64,000 bases of DNA from Candidatus Kosakonia sp. 282A-S69 (GTDB lineage: Bacteria; Pseudomonadota; Gammaproteobacteria; Enterobacterales; Enterobacteriaceae). Numbering within the stretch: position 1 is the first letter of the stretch; every line of letters starts with the position of its first letter. Where the stretch lies: assembly GCF_029433855.1 (NCBI RefSeq), contig NZ_JAROAU010000003.1:2476656-2540655 (forward strand), given 5' to 3'. Below the pieces are notes generated by a model. It did not search any database. It saw nothing but the letters and a program-made list of their open reading frames with translations, and was not told the origin of the DNA. The position numbers and the translations under genes were made by a program. Shown here piece by piece: positions 42,800 to 52,562 of this stretch.

Positions 42800-44083
42800 T
42801 TGAACACATCATCGGTTTCCCGTCTGGCGCTGGCGCTCGCTTTTGGCGTGACACTGACCGCCTGTAGCTCGACACCGCCCTCTGAGCGTCCCTCTGAACA
42901 AACTGCGCCGGGTACCTCTTCGCGCCCAATTTTGAGTGAAGCTGAAGCGAAAAACTTCACCGCCGATCGCTACTTCACCCCGCTGGCGGCCAACAGCGCC
43001 GCGTGGAAACCTTACGCCATCCGCGTGCCGGAAAAAGCAGATTTCGTGGTCGGGCCGGCCGGTACGGCGGGTGTCACCCACACCACCATTCAGGCTGCGG
43101 TTGACGCTGCGATTAACAAACACGCCAGCGACCGCCAGTACATTGCGGTGATGCCGGGTGAATATGAAGGCACGGTCTATGTGCCTGCGGCCTCGGGCAG
43201 CGTGACCATTTACGGTACCGGTGAAAAAGCGGCGGATGTGAAGATCGGCCAGGCGATCGATTCTGAAATGGACCCGACCAGCTGGCGTCGTCTGGTCAAT
43301 CCATCGGGCAAATATATGCCGGGCAAACCGGCGTGGTATATGTTTGATGCCTGCCAGCGCAGCCGCGCGGCAACCGTTGGCGTGATGTGCTCCGCCGTTG
43401 TCTGGTCGCAGAACAACGGTCTGCAACTGCAGAACCTGACGATTCAGAACACCCTCGGCGACAGCGTCGATGCCGGCAACCACCAGGCGGTGGCGCTGCG
43501 TAGCGATGGCGATAAAGTGCAGATCAACAACGTCAATATCCTCGGTCGCCAGAACACCTTCTTTGTGACCAACAGCGGCGTGGATAACACCCTGCGTAGC
43601 GATCGCCAGACCCGCACGCTGGTGACCAACAGCTACCTGGAAGGCGATGTGGATATTGTCTCCGGGCGCGGCGCGGTGGTGTTTGATAATACCGACTTCC
43701 GCGTGGTCAACTCGCGTACTCAGCAGGCAGGCTATGTCTTCGCACCGTCGACCCTGTCGAACCTCTATTACGGTTTCCTCGCCGTGAACAGCCGCTTTAC
43801 CGCCGCCGGAAACGGTGTCGCGCAGCTGGGGCGCTCGCTGGATATCGACAGCAGCACCAACGGCCAGACCGTGATCCGCGATAGCGTGATTAACGAAGGC
43901 TTTAACGTCGCGAAACCGTGGGGCGATGCCGCCGTATCGGGCCGCGCCTATGCTGGCAATACCGGCACTGCGGATGATAAAGGCAACATCCAGCGCGATC
44001 TGAACGATGCGAAGTTCAACCGCTTCTGGGAGTTCAACAACCGCGGCCTCGGCAGCAAAGTGGTTGCCGAGCCGAAGAAGTAA
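42800..44083 (+). CDS. ybhC: Outer-membrane lipoprotein acyl-CoA thioesterase/pectinesterase-like YbhC
   Basis: A 427-aa lipoprotein with the right-handed beta-helix of pectin methylesterases. E. coli YbhC is an outer-membrane lipoprotein with reported acyl-CoA thioesterase activity and no demonstrated pectinase action. Signal peptide with lipobox LTACSS (Cys about residue 21). Beta-helix segments GTAGVTHTTIQAAVDAA, LQNLTIQNTLGDSVDAGNH and VSGRGAVVFDN are visible. TTG 42800 is chosen as start because TGGAG lies six bases upstream and the length then equals E. coli. Confidence 0.94.
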   Translation: MNTSSVSRLALALAFGVTLTACSSTPPSERPSEQTAPGTSSRPILSEAEAKNFTADRYFTPLAANSAAWKPYAIRVPEKADFVVGPAGTAGVTHTTIQAAVDAAINKHASDRQYIAVMPGEYEGTVYVPAASGSVTIYGTGEKAADVKIGQAIDSEMDPTSWRRLVNPSGKYMPGKPAWYMFDACQRSRAATVGVMCSAVVWSQNNGLQLQNLTIQNTLGDSVDAGNHQAVALRSDGDKVQINNVNILGRQNTFFVTNSGVDNTLRSDRQTRTLVTNSYLEGDVDIVSGRGAVVFDNTDFRVVNSRTQQAGYVFAPSTLSNLYYGFLAVNSRFTAAGNGVAQLGRSLDIDSSTNGQTVIRDSVINEGFNVAKPWGDAAVSGRAYAGNTGTADDKGNIQRDLNDAKFNRFWEFNNRGLGSKVVAEPKK

Positions 44084-44098
44084 CTCAGCGCTCATAAC

Positions 44099-44127
44099 AA
44101 AAAACCTCGCCACGGCGAGGTTTTTTT
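44099..44127. terminator. Bidirectional terminator between ybhC and pgl
   Basis: CCTCGCC/GGCGAGG stem preceded by six A and followed by seven T, so it can end both the ybhC (+) and pgl (-) transcripts. Confidence 0.9.
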
Positions 44128-44148
44128 ATGCCAGTAAAGGCCTGGTTA

Positions 44149-45144
44149 TTACATGGCGTTAATGACTACCCACATTGGGCCCTGGCCCACGGCGTAACGC
44201 GCTTTTTCCGCCAGCAGCCCCTGCGCGCCGCTAATCTCATACAGCGCAATGTGGTGGGATTTCTGCCCGGCGGCAATCAGGTATTTCCCGCTGTTATCGA
44301 TATTGAAGCCACGCGGCTGGGTTTCAGTCGGCTGGAAGCCCTCAATGGCGATAACGCTGCCATCTTCCGACACGCTGAAGATGGTCAGGGTGCTGGAGGT
44401 GCGGTCGCAGGCATAGAGGTGGCGACCATCCGGCGTGATATGGATATCTGCCGCCCAGCGGGTATCGGTAAAGTCCGGCGGCATCATATCAACGGTCTGC
44501 ACGCATTCGGTTTTGCCATGCGGATCGCTCAGCTGCCAGACATCGACGCTGCTGTTGAGTTCGTTAATGCAGTAGGCAAAACGCTTATTCGGGTGGAAGG
44601 CCATATGACGTGGGCCTGCGCCCTCAACGGTGGTCACTTCCGACGGCTCCTGCGCGCTCAGCGCGCCCGTTTCGCCGACGGTAAAGAGACAGATGCGATC
44701 CTGCTTCAGGGCCGGCACAAACAGCGTGCGGTTGTCCGGGGAAATATTGGCCGAGTGGCACCCTTCCAGCCCCTCTTCAAGATGTACGGTCTCGCCCGGA
44801 ATGCCATCATTAAGGCGCACGACGCTGACGCTGCCCGCATTGTAGGAGGCGCTAAACAGGAAACGCCCGCTGTGATCGGTGGAGATATGGGTCGGGCTGC
44901 CGGAGAGCGGCGCCTCCGCAGCGTACGTCAGTGCGCCATCGTCAGGGGAGATACGGTACGCAAGGACGCGAAATTCAGGGCGAACGCCAACGTAGAGGTA
45001 ACGTTTATCCGGGCTAATCACCATCGGCTGCACCTGGCCTGGCACATCGACAACCTGCACCAGCGTCAGGTTGCCTTCGGAATTCAAACGCCAGACGTGG
45101 ATCTGCTGACTTTCGGGGCTGGCGGTATAAACGGTCTGTTTCAT
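44149..45144 (-). CDS. pgl: 6-phosphogluconolactonase Pgl
   Basis: A 331-aa seven-bladed beta-propeller lactonase (YbhE type) that hydrolyses 6-phosphogluconolactone in the pentose phosphate pathway. It matches E. coli Pgl from [18 protein letters not shown] to [12 protein letters not shown]. Conserved segments include [24 protein letters not shown] and [18 protein letters not shown] precedes the start at 45144. The K-12 genes ybhD, ybhH, ybhI and ybhJ between pgl and ybhC are absent. Confidence 0.97.
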   Translation of the reverse strand: MKQTVYTASPESQQIHVWRLNSEGNLTLVQVVDVPGQVQPMVISPDKRYLYVGVRPEFRVLAYRISPDDGALTYAAEAPLSGSPTHISTDHSGRFLFSASYNAGSVSVVRLNDGIPGETVHLEEGLEGCHSANISPDNRTLFVPALKQDRICLFTVGETGALSAQEPSEVTTVEGAGPRHMAFHPNKRFAYCINELNSSVDVWQLSDPHGKTECVQTVDMMPPDFTDTRWAADIHITPDGRHLYACDRTSSTLTIFSVSEDGSVIAIEGFQPTETQPRGFNIDNSGKYLIAAGQKSHHIALYEISGAQGLLAEKARYAVGQGPMWVVINAM

Positions 45145-45299
45145 GAACACTCCTTTCCTCTAATTCTTCTCTGCGTTAAGTAACCAGGATAGCCGTTTTT
45201 GCGGCTTGATGCTGAATTTCGCCCTCAGATTTTGCACATGCGGCGACGGGGTGTACCATCCCCGGACATGAAATTTCACCTTCAACCACGGGAAACGAT

Positions 45300-46118
45300 A
45301 TGACCTCGCGCGTAATAGCACTCGATTTAGACGGTACGCTTTTAACCCCGAAGAAGACGCTTCTGCCCTCTTCCCTTGAAGCGTTAGCACGCGCAAAAGC
45401 CGCCGGGCATCTGCCCATTATCGTGACCGGTCGGCACCATGTCGCTATCCACCCTTTTTATCAGGCACTGGCGCTGGATACACCTGCAATTTGTTGTAAT
45501 GGCACCTATTTGTATGATTATCATGCAAAAAAGGTGCTCGCCGCCGATCCGCTGCCGGTTAACCAGGCGCAACAGTTGATCGCCCTGCTGGAGGAGTATC
45601 AGGTGCATGGCTTGATGTATGTCGATAACGCCATGCTGTATGAAAAGCCGACCGGCCATGTGCTGCGCACCACCGCGTGGGCCGAAGCGCTGCCGCCCGA
45701 GCAGCGCCCGGTATTCCAGCAGGTTGACTCCCTGCGCGCCGCCGCCACAGAGGTGGAGGCTATCTGGAAATTCGCCCTCACCGATGAAGATACCGGCAAG
45801 CTGAAACACTTCGCGCACCATGTTGAGCAGACATTAGGGCTGGAGTGCGAATGGTCCTGGCATGACCAGGTGGATATCGCCCGCGCCGGTAACAGCAAAG
45901 GCAAACGGCTTGCCGAATGGGTCGCCGCGCAGGGCTTATCGATGCAGGATGTTGTAGCTTTCGGCGACAACTATAACGACATCAGTATGCTACAGGCCGC
46001 AGGCACCGGCGTGGCGATGGGCAATGCCGACGATGCGGTCAAGGCCCATGCGGATATGGTGATTGGCGATAACACTGTCGATAGCATCGCCCAATTTATC
46101 TATAAAGCGCTGCTCTAA
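45300..46118 (+). CDS. ybhA: HAD-superfamily pyridoxal phosphatase YbhA
   Basis: A 272-aa Cof-type (HAD IIB) phosphatase; the E. coli enzyme dephosphorylates pyridoxal 5'-phosphate and other sugar phosphates. HAD motif I ALDLDGTLL, motif II IVTGR, the motif III lysine in NSKGKRL and motif IV VAFGDNYNDISML are all intact. Divergent from pgl. Its stop codon abuts the convergent modC with no spacer. Confidence 0.96.
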   Translation: MTSRVIALDLDGTLLTPKKTLLPSSLEALARAKAAGHLPIIVTGRHHVAIHPFYQALALDTPAICCNGTYLYDYHAKKVLAADPLPVNQAQQLIALLEEYQVHGLMYVDNAMLYEKPTGHVLRTTAWAEALPPEQRPVFQQVDSLRAAATEVEAIWKFALTDEDTGKLKHFAHHVEQTLGLECEWSWHDQVDIARAGNSKGKRLAEWVAAQGLSMQDVVAFGDNYNDISMLQAAGTGVAMGNADDAVKAHADMVIGDNTVDSIAQFIYKALL

Positions 46119-47177
46119 TCAGGCGGTGATCGACACGCTTTTGATTTGGGCGTAAAGCCACTGGCCGGGTTTGATACTGAGCTCATCCCGCGCCCAGGGG
46201 CTGATGCGCGCCCAGAGCGTTCTTCCGCCAACATCCAGCTGCACCTCCACCTGCCCGTCAACATCGAAACACTGCACGATTTTGGCGCGCAGAATATTGC
46301 GGATGCTGGTGTTCATCGGCGGCTGGAGCACCAGCGACACATCGGTGGCCTGAATGCGGATACGCAGCGCGCTTTTCAGCGGCCGGTCAATCTTATTGAC
46401 CCAGATATGCTGATCGCCCAGAGCCAGCGCGGTCATTGCGTAGTGCGGATGGTGTTCCAGCACCAGCACCCTCAGCACGCTGCTCTGCTGCTCCGACGGC
46501 AGCCAGGGGTTCATCACGCTGCTGCCCCACACATCTTCGAGGCTGCCAAAAGCTTTCACTTCGCCCGCTTCCAGCACCATCACTTTATCCGCCAGATGCA
46601 GGATCTCATCCAGCGAGTGGCTGACGTAGAGCATCGGGATATTGATCTCCTGCGCCAGCCGTTGCAGATAGGGGAGCAGTTCGCGCTTACGCGGAATATC
46701 CAGCGAGGCCAGCGGTTCATCCAGCAGCATCAGCTCCGGCGCGGTCAATAACGCGCGGCCAATCGCCACGCGCTGCTTTTCTCCGCCGGAGAGGCCGCCG
46801 GGCAGCCGATCGAGCAGCGGCTCTATGCCGAGCAGCGCCACCAGCTTATCAAACTGACCGGCCATCGATTTCGCCATGCCGTAGCGCAGATTGCCACGCA
46901 CGCTGTAGTGCGGAAAGAGGCGCGCATCCTGGAAAACATAGCCGACGCGGCGCTTTTCCGGCGGCAGACACACCCTGCGTTCGGTATCGAACAGCACGCG
47001 ATCGTTAAGCACGATGCGCCCCTCTTGTGGCTGCGTCAGTCCGCCGATGGCGTTGATAAGTGAAGTTTTCCCCGCGCCCGAAACGCCGAAGATAGCGGTG
47101 ATGCCGCTGGCGGGCAGTGTTTCGGCGATACGTAACTGGTGGGTGCCCAGCGTCTGGGTGAAATTAAGCTCCAGCAT
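46119..47177 (-). CDS. modC: Molybdate ABC transporter ATPase ModC
   Basis: A 352-aa ATPase of the high-affinity molybdate importer. Walker A GVSGAGKT, signature LSGGEKQR, Walker [13 protein letters not shown] and H-loop VSHSLDE are intact; the C-terminal TOBE/mop domain (about residues 290-352) matches E. coli, as does the length. Last gene of modABC. Confidence 0.97.
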   Translation of the reverse strand: MLELNFTQTLGTHQLRIAETLPASGITAIFGVSGAGKTSLINAIGGLTQPQEGRIVLNDRVLFDTERRVCLPPEKRRVGYVFQDARLFPHYSVRGNLRYGMAKSMAGQFDKLVALLGIEPLLDRLPGGLSGGEKQRVAIGRALLTAPELMLLDEPLASLDIPRKRELLPYLQRLAQEINIPMLYVSHSLDEILHLADKVMVLEAGEVKAFGSLEDVWGSSVMNPWLPSEQQSSVLRVLVLEHHPHYAMTALALGDQHIWVNKIDRPLKSALRIRIQATDVSLVLQPPMNTSIRNILRAKIVQCFDVDGQVEVQLDVGGRTLWARISPWARDELSIKPGQWLYAQIKSVSITA

Positions 47178-47180
47178 CGG

Positions 47181-47870
47181 TTATCTCCCCGTCCGTTCGC
47201 GGCTCACGCGCGCCAGCCATTCTGAAATCAGCAGTGAGATCAGCGCCAGAATAATCGAAATAATGCACAGGCGCGCGGCGGCACTCTCGCCCCCCGGCGT
47301 CTGAATTAAGGTGTACATGGCAGAGGGAATGGTGCGGGTTTCACCCGGAATATTGGAGACGAAGGTAATGGTGGCGCCAAACTCGCCGAGGGAGCGGGCA
47401 AAGGCCAGCACCGTGCCGACAATAATCCCCGGCAGGGTGAGCGGTAAGGTGATGGTGAAAAAGACGCGCCAGCGACCGGCGCCCAGTGTGCGGGCAGCCT
47501 GTTCGAGTTTGGTATCGACGCTCTCCAGCGCGAGGCGAATAGCGCGCACCATCAGCGGGAAGGACATCACCGCGGCGGCTAATACCGCGCCATGCCAGCT
47601 GAAGGCGAAGGTGATCCCAAACCAGTCATCGATCCACTGACCGATGAAACCACGGCGGCCCATCGCAATCAGCAGCAGATAACCGACCACCACCGGCGGC
47701 AGCACCAGCGGCAGATGCAGCACGCTGTCGAGCAGCGCTTTGCCAGGAAAGGTGCGGCGTACCAGCAGCCAGGCAAAGAAGATCCCAAAGGGCAAACTGA
47801 GTAGTACCGCCAGGGAAGAGACTTTAAGGCTCAGCAGAACAGCCTGCCATTCGGGATCGGTCAATATCAT
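47181..47870 (-). CDS. modB: Molybdate ABC transporter permease ModB
   Basis: A 229-aa inner-membrane permease with five or six helices. The EAA loop that contacts ModC is visible (EQAARTLGAGRWRVFFTITLPL), followed by GEFGATITFVSNIPGET. Three bases separate it from modC, and it overlaps modA by 4 nt. Confidence 0.96.
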   Translation of the reverse strand: MILTDPEWQAVLLSLKVSSLAVLLSLPFGIFFAWLLVRRTFPGKALLDSVLHLPLVLPPVVVGYLLLIAMGRRGFIGQWIDDWFGITFAFSWHGAVLAAAVMSFPLMVRAIRLALESVDTKLEQAARTLGAGRWRVFFTITLPLTLPGIIVGTVLAFARSLGEFGATITFVSNIPGETRTIPSAMYTLIQTPGGESAAARLCIISIILALISLLISEWLARVSRERTGR

Positions 47871-48643
47871 TCGTGCGTTGTAAATCCGTAACGTTTAAAG
47901 ATTTCAGAAGCCTGCGGGCCTTTCAGATAGTCATAAAATGCGCTTACGGTTGCGTTTTTATGGCCATCGATAATCGCCAGCGGGTATTCCACTTTTTTAT
48001 GCGACTCTTCCGGGAAGGTGCCTACTACTTTCACCCCTTTGCTGGCCACCGCGTCAGAGCCGTAGACGATGCCTAGCGGCGCTTCGCTGCGCTCCACCAG
48101 CGCCAGCGCGCCGCGAACATCCTCCGCAGGCGCCAGTTTCGGCGAGAGGGTTTCCCAGGCACCCAGTTTTTGCAACGCCTCTTTGGCGTAAATCCCGGCC
48201 GGGACATGATCCGGATCGCCCACCGCCAGACGGCCGCCTTTCAGCAGGCTGTTCCAGTCGGTTTTCGCATCAATCTTAATCTCGCCCTGCGCGCTGCTTT
48301 TCGGCGCAACGACCACCAGGTTATTGCCGAGCAGGGTTTCACGGCTCGCGCTATCCACCGCTTTTTTCTCGACCACGTAATCCATCCACTTCTGATCGGC
48401 AGAGATAAAGAGATCTGCCGGCGCGCCCGCTTCAATCTGGCGGGCCAGCGTCGAAGAGGAGGCGAACGAAGAGACCACCTTTACCTGCTTCTCTTTGGTA
48501 TACGCTGCGGCAATATCCTGCATCGCATTGGTCAACGAGGCGGCGGCAAAAACGGTGATTTTCCCCTCTTGCGCCACCGCCTGCCCTGCCACGGCAAGTG
48601 TCAATGTTGCGCCGACCAGCAGACGTCGCCCTGTATGTGCCAT
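47867..48643 (-). CDS. modA: Molybdate-binding periplasmic protein ModA
   Basis: A 258-aa periplasmic binding protein for molybdate and tungstate. A signal peptide of about 24 residues ends AVA-QEG. The oxyanion-site segment VFAAASLTNAMQDIA and the later AGAPADLFISAD and DPDHVPAGIYAKEAL are conserved. First gene of modABC, with a ModE box upstream. Confidence 0.97.
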   Translation of the reverse strand: MAHTGRRLLVGATLTLAVAGQAVAQEGKITVFAAASLTNAMQDIAAAYTKEKQVKVVSSFASSSTLARQIEAGAPADLFISADQKWMDYVVEKKAVDSASRETLLGNNLVVVAPKSSAQGEIKIDAKTDWNSLLKGGRLAVGDPDHVPAGIYAKEALQKLGAWETLSPKLAPAEDVRGALALVERSEAPLGIVYGSDAVASKGVKVVGTFPEESHKKVEYPLAIIDGHKNATVSAFYDYLKGPQASEIFKRYGFTTHE

Positions 48644-48659
48644 CTTCTACTCCTCATTT

Positions 48660-48686
48660 TCGTTATATAAAAAAAAACATAACGAT
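48660..48686 (-). promoter_or_regulatory. ModE-molybdate operator of modABC
   Basis: TCGTTATAT and ATAACGAT half-sites are separated by an A-rich spacer, reproducing the ATCGNTATATA type ModE palindrome of the E. coli modA promoter. ModE with molybdate bound here would repress modABC. Confidence 0.83.
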
Positions 48687-48786
48687 AGTATCAGAGAATG
48701 ACAGCGGGCCGGAAATACCCATCAATAATTAAAACCTACCTAACTATATCGGCAGAAAGAGAAAAGATCTTGAATGGCAGAGAGCG

Positions 48787-48809
48787 AAACGCCCACAAAG
48801 TGGGCGTTT
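48787..48809 (-). terminator. Terminator-like hairpin after acrZ
   Basis: AAACGCCCAC / GTGGGCGTTT, a 10-bp stem with a 3-nt loop. The only T tract is the TTT within the stem. It lies just after the acrZ stop. Confidence 0.6.
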
Positions 48810-48818
48810 GGGAAGGGA

Positions 48819-48980
48819 TTAGCGCGATGGGGTGGTGATATCGCGGCGCTTTTCGCGGTGTCCAACGGCGGAAAAAACGTTAAACACTTCACCAAGGCCA
48901 TAAATCAGGCCGAGGATAATCGCCATAACCACTGGCACCATAATCACGGCAAAAACCAGGCTTTTCAACAGCTCTAACAT
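48819..48980 (-). CDS. acrZ: AcrAB-TolC-associated small membrane protein AcrZ
   Basis: A 53-aa single-helix protein (E. coli AcrZ has 49). The helix and flanks [18 protein letters not shown] then [18 protein letters not shown] match E. coli almost exactly, while the cytoplasmic tail ([13 protein letters not shown]) differs and is longer. AcrZ binds AcrB and changes the range of drugs exported. It lies between modA and modE as in E. coli, where ModE influences its expression. The start at 48980 is fixed by homology. Confidence 0.94.
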   Translation of the reverse strand: MLELLKSLVFAVIMVPVVMAIILGLIYGLGEVFNVFSAVGHREKRRDITTPSR

Positions 48981-49116
48981 GGTCGTCTCCAGAAAGTGAG
49001 AATGCGGCATTCTAGCCTGAACACTCTGTAAAACACTCGCCTTTTGTGCGATTGCCCGGCACTAGGCGCGTCGTCGCTTTTCCTTCACAATAGCCCTTTT
49101 GCGAGGGAAGTGCGTC

Positions 49117-49905
49117 ATGCAGGCTGAAATTCTCCTTACTCTTAAACTCCAGCAGCGCCTCTTCGCTGACCCGCGGCGCATCGCTCTGCTTAAACAGATT
49201 GAGCAAACTGGATCCATCAGCCAGGGCGCGAAGAACGCCGGGATCAGCTACAAGAGCGCGTGGGACGCCATCAATGAGATGAATCAGCTCAGCGAGCAGA
49301 CGCTGGTTGAGCGCGCGACCGGCGGCAAAGGTGGCGGCGGCGCGGTGGTGACGCGCTACGGGCAGCGTCTGATTCAGCTTTACGATCTGCTGGGGCAGAT
49401 CCAGCAAAAAGCCTTTGATGTGCTGAGCGATGATGACGCCCTGCCGCTCGACAGCCTGCTGGCGGCTATTTCACGCTTCTCCCTGCAAACCAGCACCCGC
49501 AATCAGTGGTTCGGCACCATCACCTCCCGCGGCCACCAGCAGGTGCAGCAGCATGTTGAGGTGTTGCTGGCAGACGGGCAGACCCGCCTTAACGCGGCGG
49601 TCACGGCGCAAAGCGCTGAACGTTTAGGGCTGGAAGCGGGCAAAGAGGTGCTGGTGCTGCTGAAAGCACCGTGGGTTAACCTGACCTGCGATGCGCGGCT
49701 TGCGGCGCAGGCTGATAACCAGATTACCGGCGCGATTGCCCATATTGAGCACGGCGACGTGCAGAGTGAGGTACTCATTACCCTGCCGGATGGCCAGCTG
49801 CTTTGCGCCACGGTGCCGAACGCCCAGGTGAAGGATATGCAGGAACAGCAGCAGGTGACGGCATTTTTTAATGCCGATCGGGTGATTCTCGCCACGTTGT
49901 GCTGA
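49117..49905 (+). CDS. modE: Molybdate-responsive regulator ModE
   Basis: A 262-aa protein, the same length as E. coli ModE. The N-terminal LysR-like winged helix (GSISQGAKNAGISYKSAWDA, about residues 33-52) is followed by the RATGGKGGGGA linker and two tandem mop domains (about 125-262) that bind molybdate. It represses modABC and activates molybdoenzyme and moa genes. Divergent from acrZ-modABC, followed by modF. Confidence 0.97.
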   Translation: MQAEILLTLKLQQRLFADPRRIALLKQIEQTGSISQGAKNAGISYKSAWDAINEMNQLSEQTLVERATGGKGGGGAVVTRYGQRLIQLYDLLGQIQQKAFDVLSDDDALPLDSLLAAISRFSLQTSTRNQWFGTITSRGHQQVQQHVEVLLADGQTRLNAAVTAQSAERLGLEAGKEVLVLLKAPWVNLTCDARLAAQADNQITGAIAHIEHGDVQSEVLITLPDGQLLCATVPNAQVKDMQEQQQVTAFFNADRVILATLC

Positions 49906-49972
49906 GGCCATTGACAAGCCGGGCCATTGCACGTATCCCTGAGTTTCTGTGCTGCAAAACCTGGGATATATC

Positions 49973-51442
49973 ATGTCGTCATTGCAAATTTCGCAAGGTA
50001 CGTTTCGTCTTAGCGACACCCGCACGCTGCATCTTGAAGATCTCCGCCTGCAGGCCGGTGAGAGCTGGGCCTTTGTCGGTGCCAACGGCAGCGGCAAATC
50101 GGCGCTGGCCCGCGCGCTGGCGGGAGAGCTGACGCTGCTTAACGGCGAGCGCCAGTGCCACTTCACCCGTCTGACTCGCCTCTCCTTTGAGCAGCTGCAA
50201 AAGCTGGTCAGCGAAGAGTGGCAGCGTAATAACACCGATATGCTCTCGCCGGGCGAAGAGGATACCGGGCGCACCACCGCTGATATCATCCAGGATGAGG
50301 TCAAAGATCCGTCGCGCTGCGCGGCGCTGGCGGCGCAGTTTGGCATCACTCATCTGCTTGAGCGGCGCTTTAAATACCTCTCGACCGGCGAGACCCGCAA
50401 AACCCTGCTCTGCCAGGCGCTGATGACGCAGCCGGAGCTACTTATTCTTGATGAACCGTTTGACGGGCTGGATGTTGACTCCCGCCAGCAGCTCGCTCAG
50501 TTGCTCGCCCGCCTCAATACCGATGGCTACACGCTGGTGCTGGTGCTTAACCGCTTCGATGAGATCCCGGCGTTTGTTCAGCATGCAGGCGTGCTGGCGG
50601 ATTGTGCCCTGACGCAGACCGGCGAGAAAGAGACCCTGCTTCAGCAGGCGCTGATTGCTCAACTGGCGCACAGCGAGCGCTTGAGCGGCATGGCGCTGCC
50701 AAAGCCGGATGCAGCGCCCGCCCGCGCGACGCTTGATCCCACCGCACCGCTGATTGTGCTTAACGACGGCGTGGTCTCTTATGATGACCGGCCAATCATT
50801 AATCATCTCTCCTGGCGGGTGAATCCGGGAGAACACTGGCAGATAACCGGCCCGAACGGCGCAGGGAAATCGACGCTGCTGAGCCTGATTACCGGCGATC
50901 ATCCGCAGGGCTACAGCAACGATTTAACCCTGTTTGGCCGCCGTCGCGGCAGCGGTGAGACTGTCTGGGATATCAAAAAACATATTGGCTATGTCAGCAG
51001 CAGCCTGCATCTCGATTACCGCGTCAGCACCACGCTGCGCAATGTGATCCTCTCCGGCTATTTTGACTCGATTGGCATCTACCAGGCGGTCTCCGATAAG
51101 CAGCACAAACTGGCGCAGCAGTGGCTCGAGATTATGGGCTTCGATGCCCGCACCGCCGACGCGCCGTTTCACAGTCTCTCCTGGGGGCAGCAGCGGCTGG
51201 CGCTGATTGTTCGCGCGCTGGTTAAACACCCGACGCTACTGATCCTTGATGAGCCGTTGCAGGGGCTGGACCCGCTCAACCGCCAGCTGGTGCGCCGCTT
51301 TATCGATGTGCTGATCGGCGAAGGAGAAACCCAGTTGCTGTTTGTCTCCCACCACGCCGCCGACGCGCCCGCCTGCATCACCCACCGGTTGGCGTTTATT
51401 GCCGACGGTGAGGGCTACCGCTACGCCTTAACACCACAATAA
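49973..51442 (+). CDS. modF: Molybdate-linked tandem ABC ATPase ModF
   Basis: A 489-aa protein with two ABC ATPase domains and no membrane part. The first domain has GANGSGKS, signature YLSTGETRK and LLILDEPFDGLD; the second has [16 protein letters not shown] and LLILDEPLQGLD. E. coli ModF is cotranscribed with modE; its role is not known. The start at 49973 is chosen by homology, 68 bp after modE. Confidence 0.95.
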   Translation: MSSLQISQGTFRLSDTRTLHLEDLRLQAGESWAFVGANGSGKSALARALAGELTLLNGERQCHFTRLTRLSFEQLQKLVSEEWQRNNTDMLSPGEEDTGRTTADIIQDEVKDPSRCAALAAQFGITHLLERRFKYLSTGETRKTLLCQALMTQPELLILDEPFDGLDVDSRQQLAQLLARLNTDGYTLVLVLNRFDEIPAFVQHAGVLADCALTQTGEKETLLQQALIAQLAHSERLSGMALPKPDAAPARATLDPTAPLIVLNDGVVSYDDRPIINHLSWRVNPGEHWQITGPNGAGKSTLLSLITGDHPQGYSNDLTLFGRRRGSGETVWDIKKHIGYVSSSLHLDYRVSTTLRNVILSGYFDSIGIYQAVSDKQHKLAQQWLEIMGFDARTADAPFHSLSWGQQRLALIVRALVKHPTLLILDEPLQGLDPLNRQLVRRFIDVLIGEGETQLLFVSHHAADAPACITHRLAFIADGEGYRYALTPQ

Positions 51443-51621
51443 TTGGGGGGCTGCTTCGCCTCCTGGCTGTGTGCTGTAATAGTGCGCGCGCATTTACGCG
51501 TAAAAAAAATAATGATCGCTTACTGGCTTGCTGATGACGCCCCCGTTATCCGCGGCCAGTTTTTGTTATGGCAAGAAAAAAGCCCGCCGATGGACGACGG
51601 GTCAATATAAACGGGACCTTT

Positions 51622-52560
51622 ATGACTCAATATCTCTCCCTCCCCCGCGCCCTTACGCTGGTTGCGGCGCTCTGTTTTGGTTTCAGCACGCTGGGTTTTG
51701 CCGAAGAGACGGCACCGGATGCTGCTTCCGCGAACGAAGCAAAAATCAACCAGGCCGTCGAGAACATGCAGCGCGTCAGCGTGCCGGGTCCGCATAAAGT
51801 CACTCTGGGTAACCAGGCGGTGCTCAATCTCCCGGCCGGTTTTACCTATATTCCCCCGCAGCAGGCGGCGGTGTTTATGCGTGAACTGGGCAACCACGTT
51901 GATGAAAGCGCCTTTTACGGGCTGGTGTTCAATGATGCGATCTCCGGCTTCGTCTCTATTGAGTATGACGATGCGGGTTATATCAAAGATGACGATGCCA
52001 AAGACTGGGACGCGGCTGAACTGCTGAGCAATCTGCAGGAAGGGACCAAAGAGGGCAACAAGATGCGCAGCGAGAAAGGCATCCCGCCCATTGAAGTGGT
52101 CGGCTGGGTAGAGAAGCCGAGCTATGACGCGGCAACGCATCGCCTGATCTGGTCTGCTGCCATTCGCGATATCGGCAGTAACGTACCGCTGAAAGAGCAA
52201 GGCGTGAACTACAACACCTACCTGCTCGGCCGTGAAGGGTATCTCTCGCTGAACCTGGTGACCGATCGCGGCACCGTGGAGCAAGAGAAGCCGCTGGCGA
52301 AAACCCTGCTTAACGCCGTCACCTTCAACGACGGCAAAAAGTATAGCGACTTCAACGCCTCTACCGACAAGATCGCCGAGTATGGCCTGGCGGCGCTGAT
52401 CGGTGGCCTGGCGGCGAAAAAACTCGGTCTGCTGGCGATTATCGGCGTCACGCTGCTGAAGTTCTGGAAACTGGCGCTGATTGCGCTGGCGGGCGCGGGT
52501 GTTGGCATCAAGAAGCTGCTGTTCCGCAAAAAAGACGATAAATCTAAGATCGTCGAATAA
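51622..52560 (+). CDS. DUF2167 family membrane protein
   Basis: A 312-aa protein with a signal peptide (about residues 1-25), a long soluble periplasmic domain of the DUF2167 type (KVTLGNQAVLNLPAGFTYIPP... VEVVGWVEKPSYDAATHRL) and one or two C-terminal membrane helices (about residues 255-302) ending in a basic tail. Function unknown. ATG 51622 begins the signal peptide; an open frame continues upstream without support. It is followed after 2 bp by a site-2 protease homologue, so the two are surely cotranscribed. Not present between modF and galE in K-12. Confidence 0.85.
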   Translation: MTQYLSLPRALTLVAALCFGFSTLGFAEETAPDAASANEAKINQAVENMQRVSVPGPHKVTLGNQAVLNLPAGFTYIPPQQAAVFMRELGNHVDESAFYGLVFNDAISGFVSIEYDDAGYIKDDDAKDWDAAELLSNLQEGTKEGNKMRSEKGIPPIEVVGWVEKPSYDAATHRLIWSAAIRDIGSNVPLKEQGVNYNTYLLGREGYLSLNLVTDRGTVEQEKPLAKTLLNAVTFNDGKKYSDFNASTDKIAEYGLAALIGGLAAKKLGLLAIIGVTLLKFWKLALIALAGAGVGIKKLLFRKKDDKSKIVE

Positions 52561-52562
52561 GC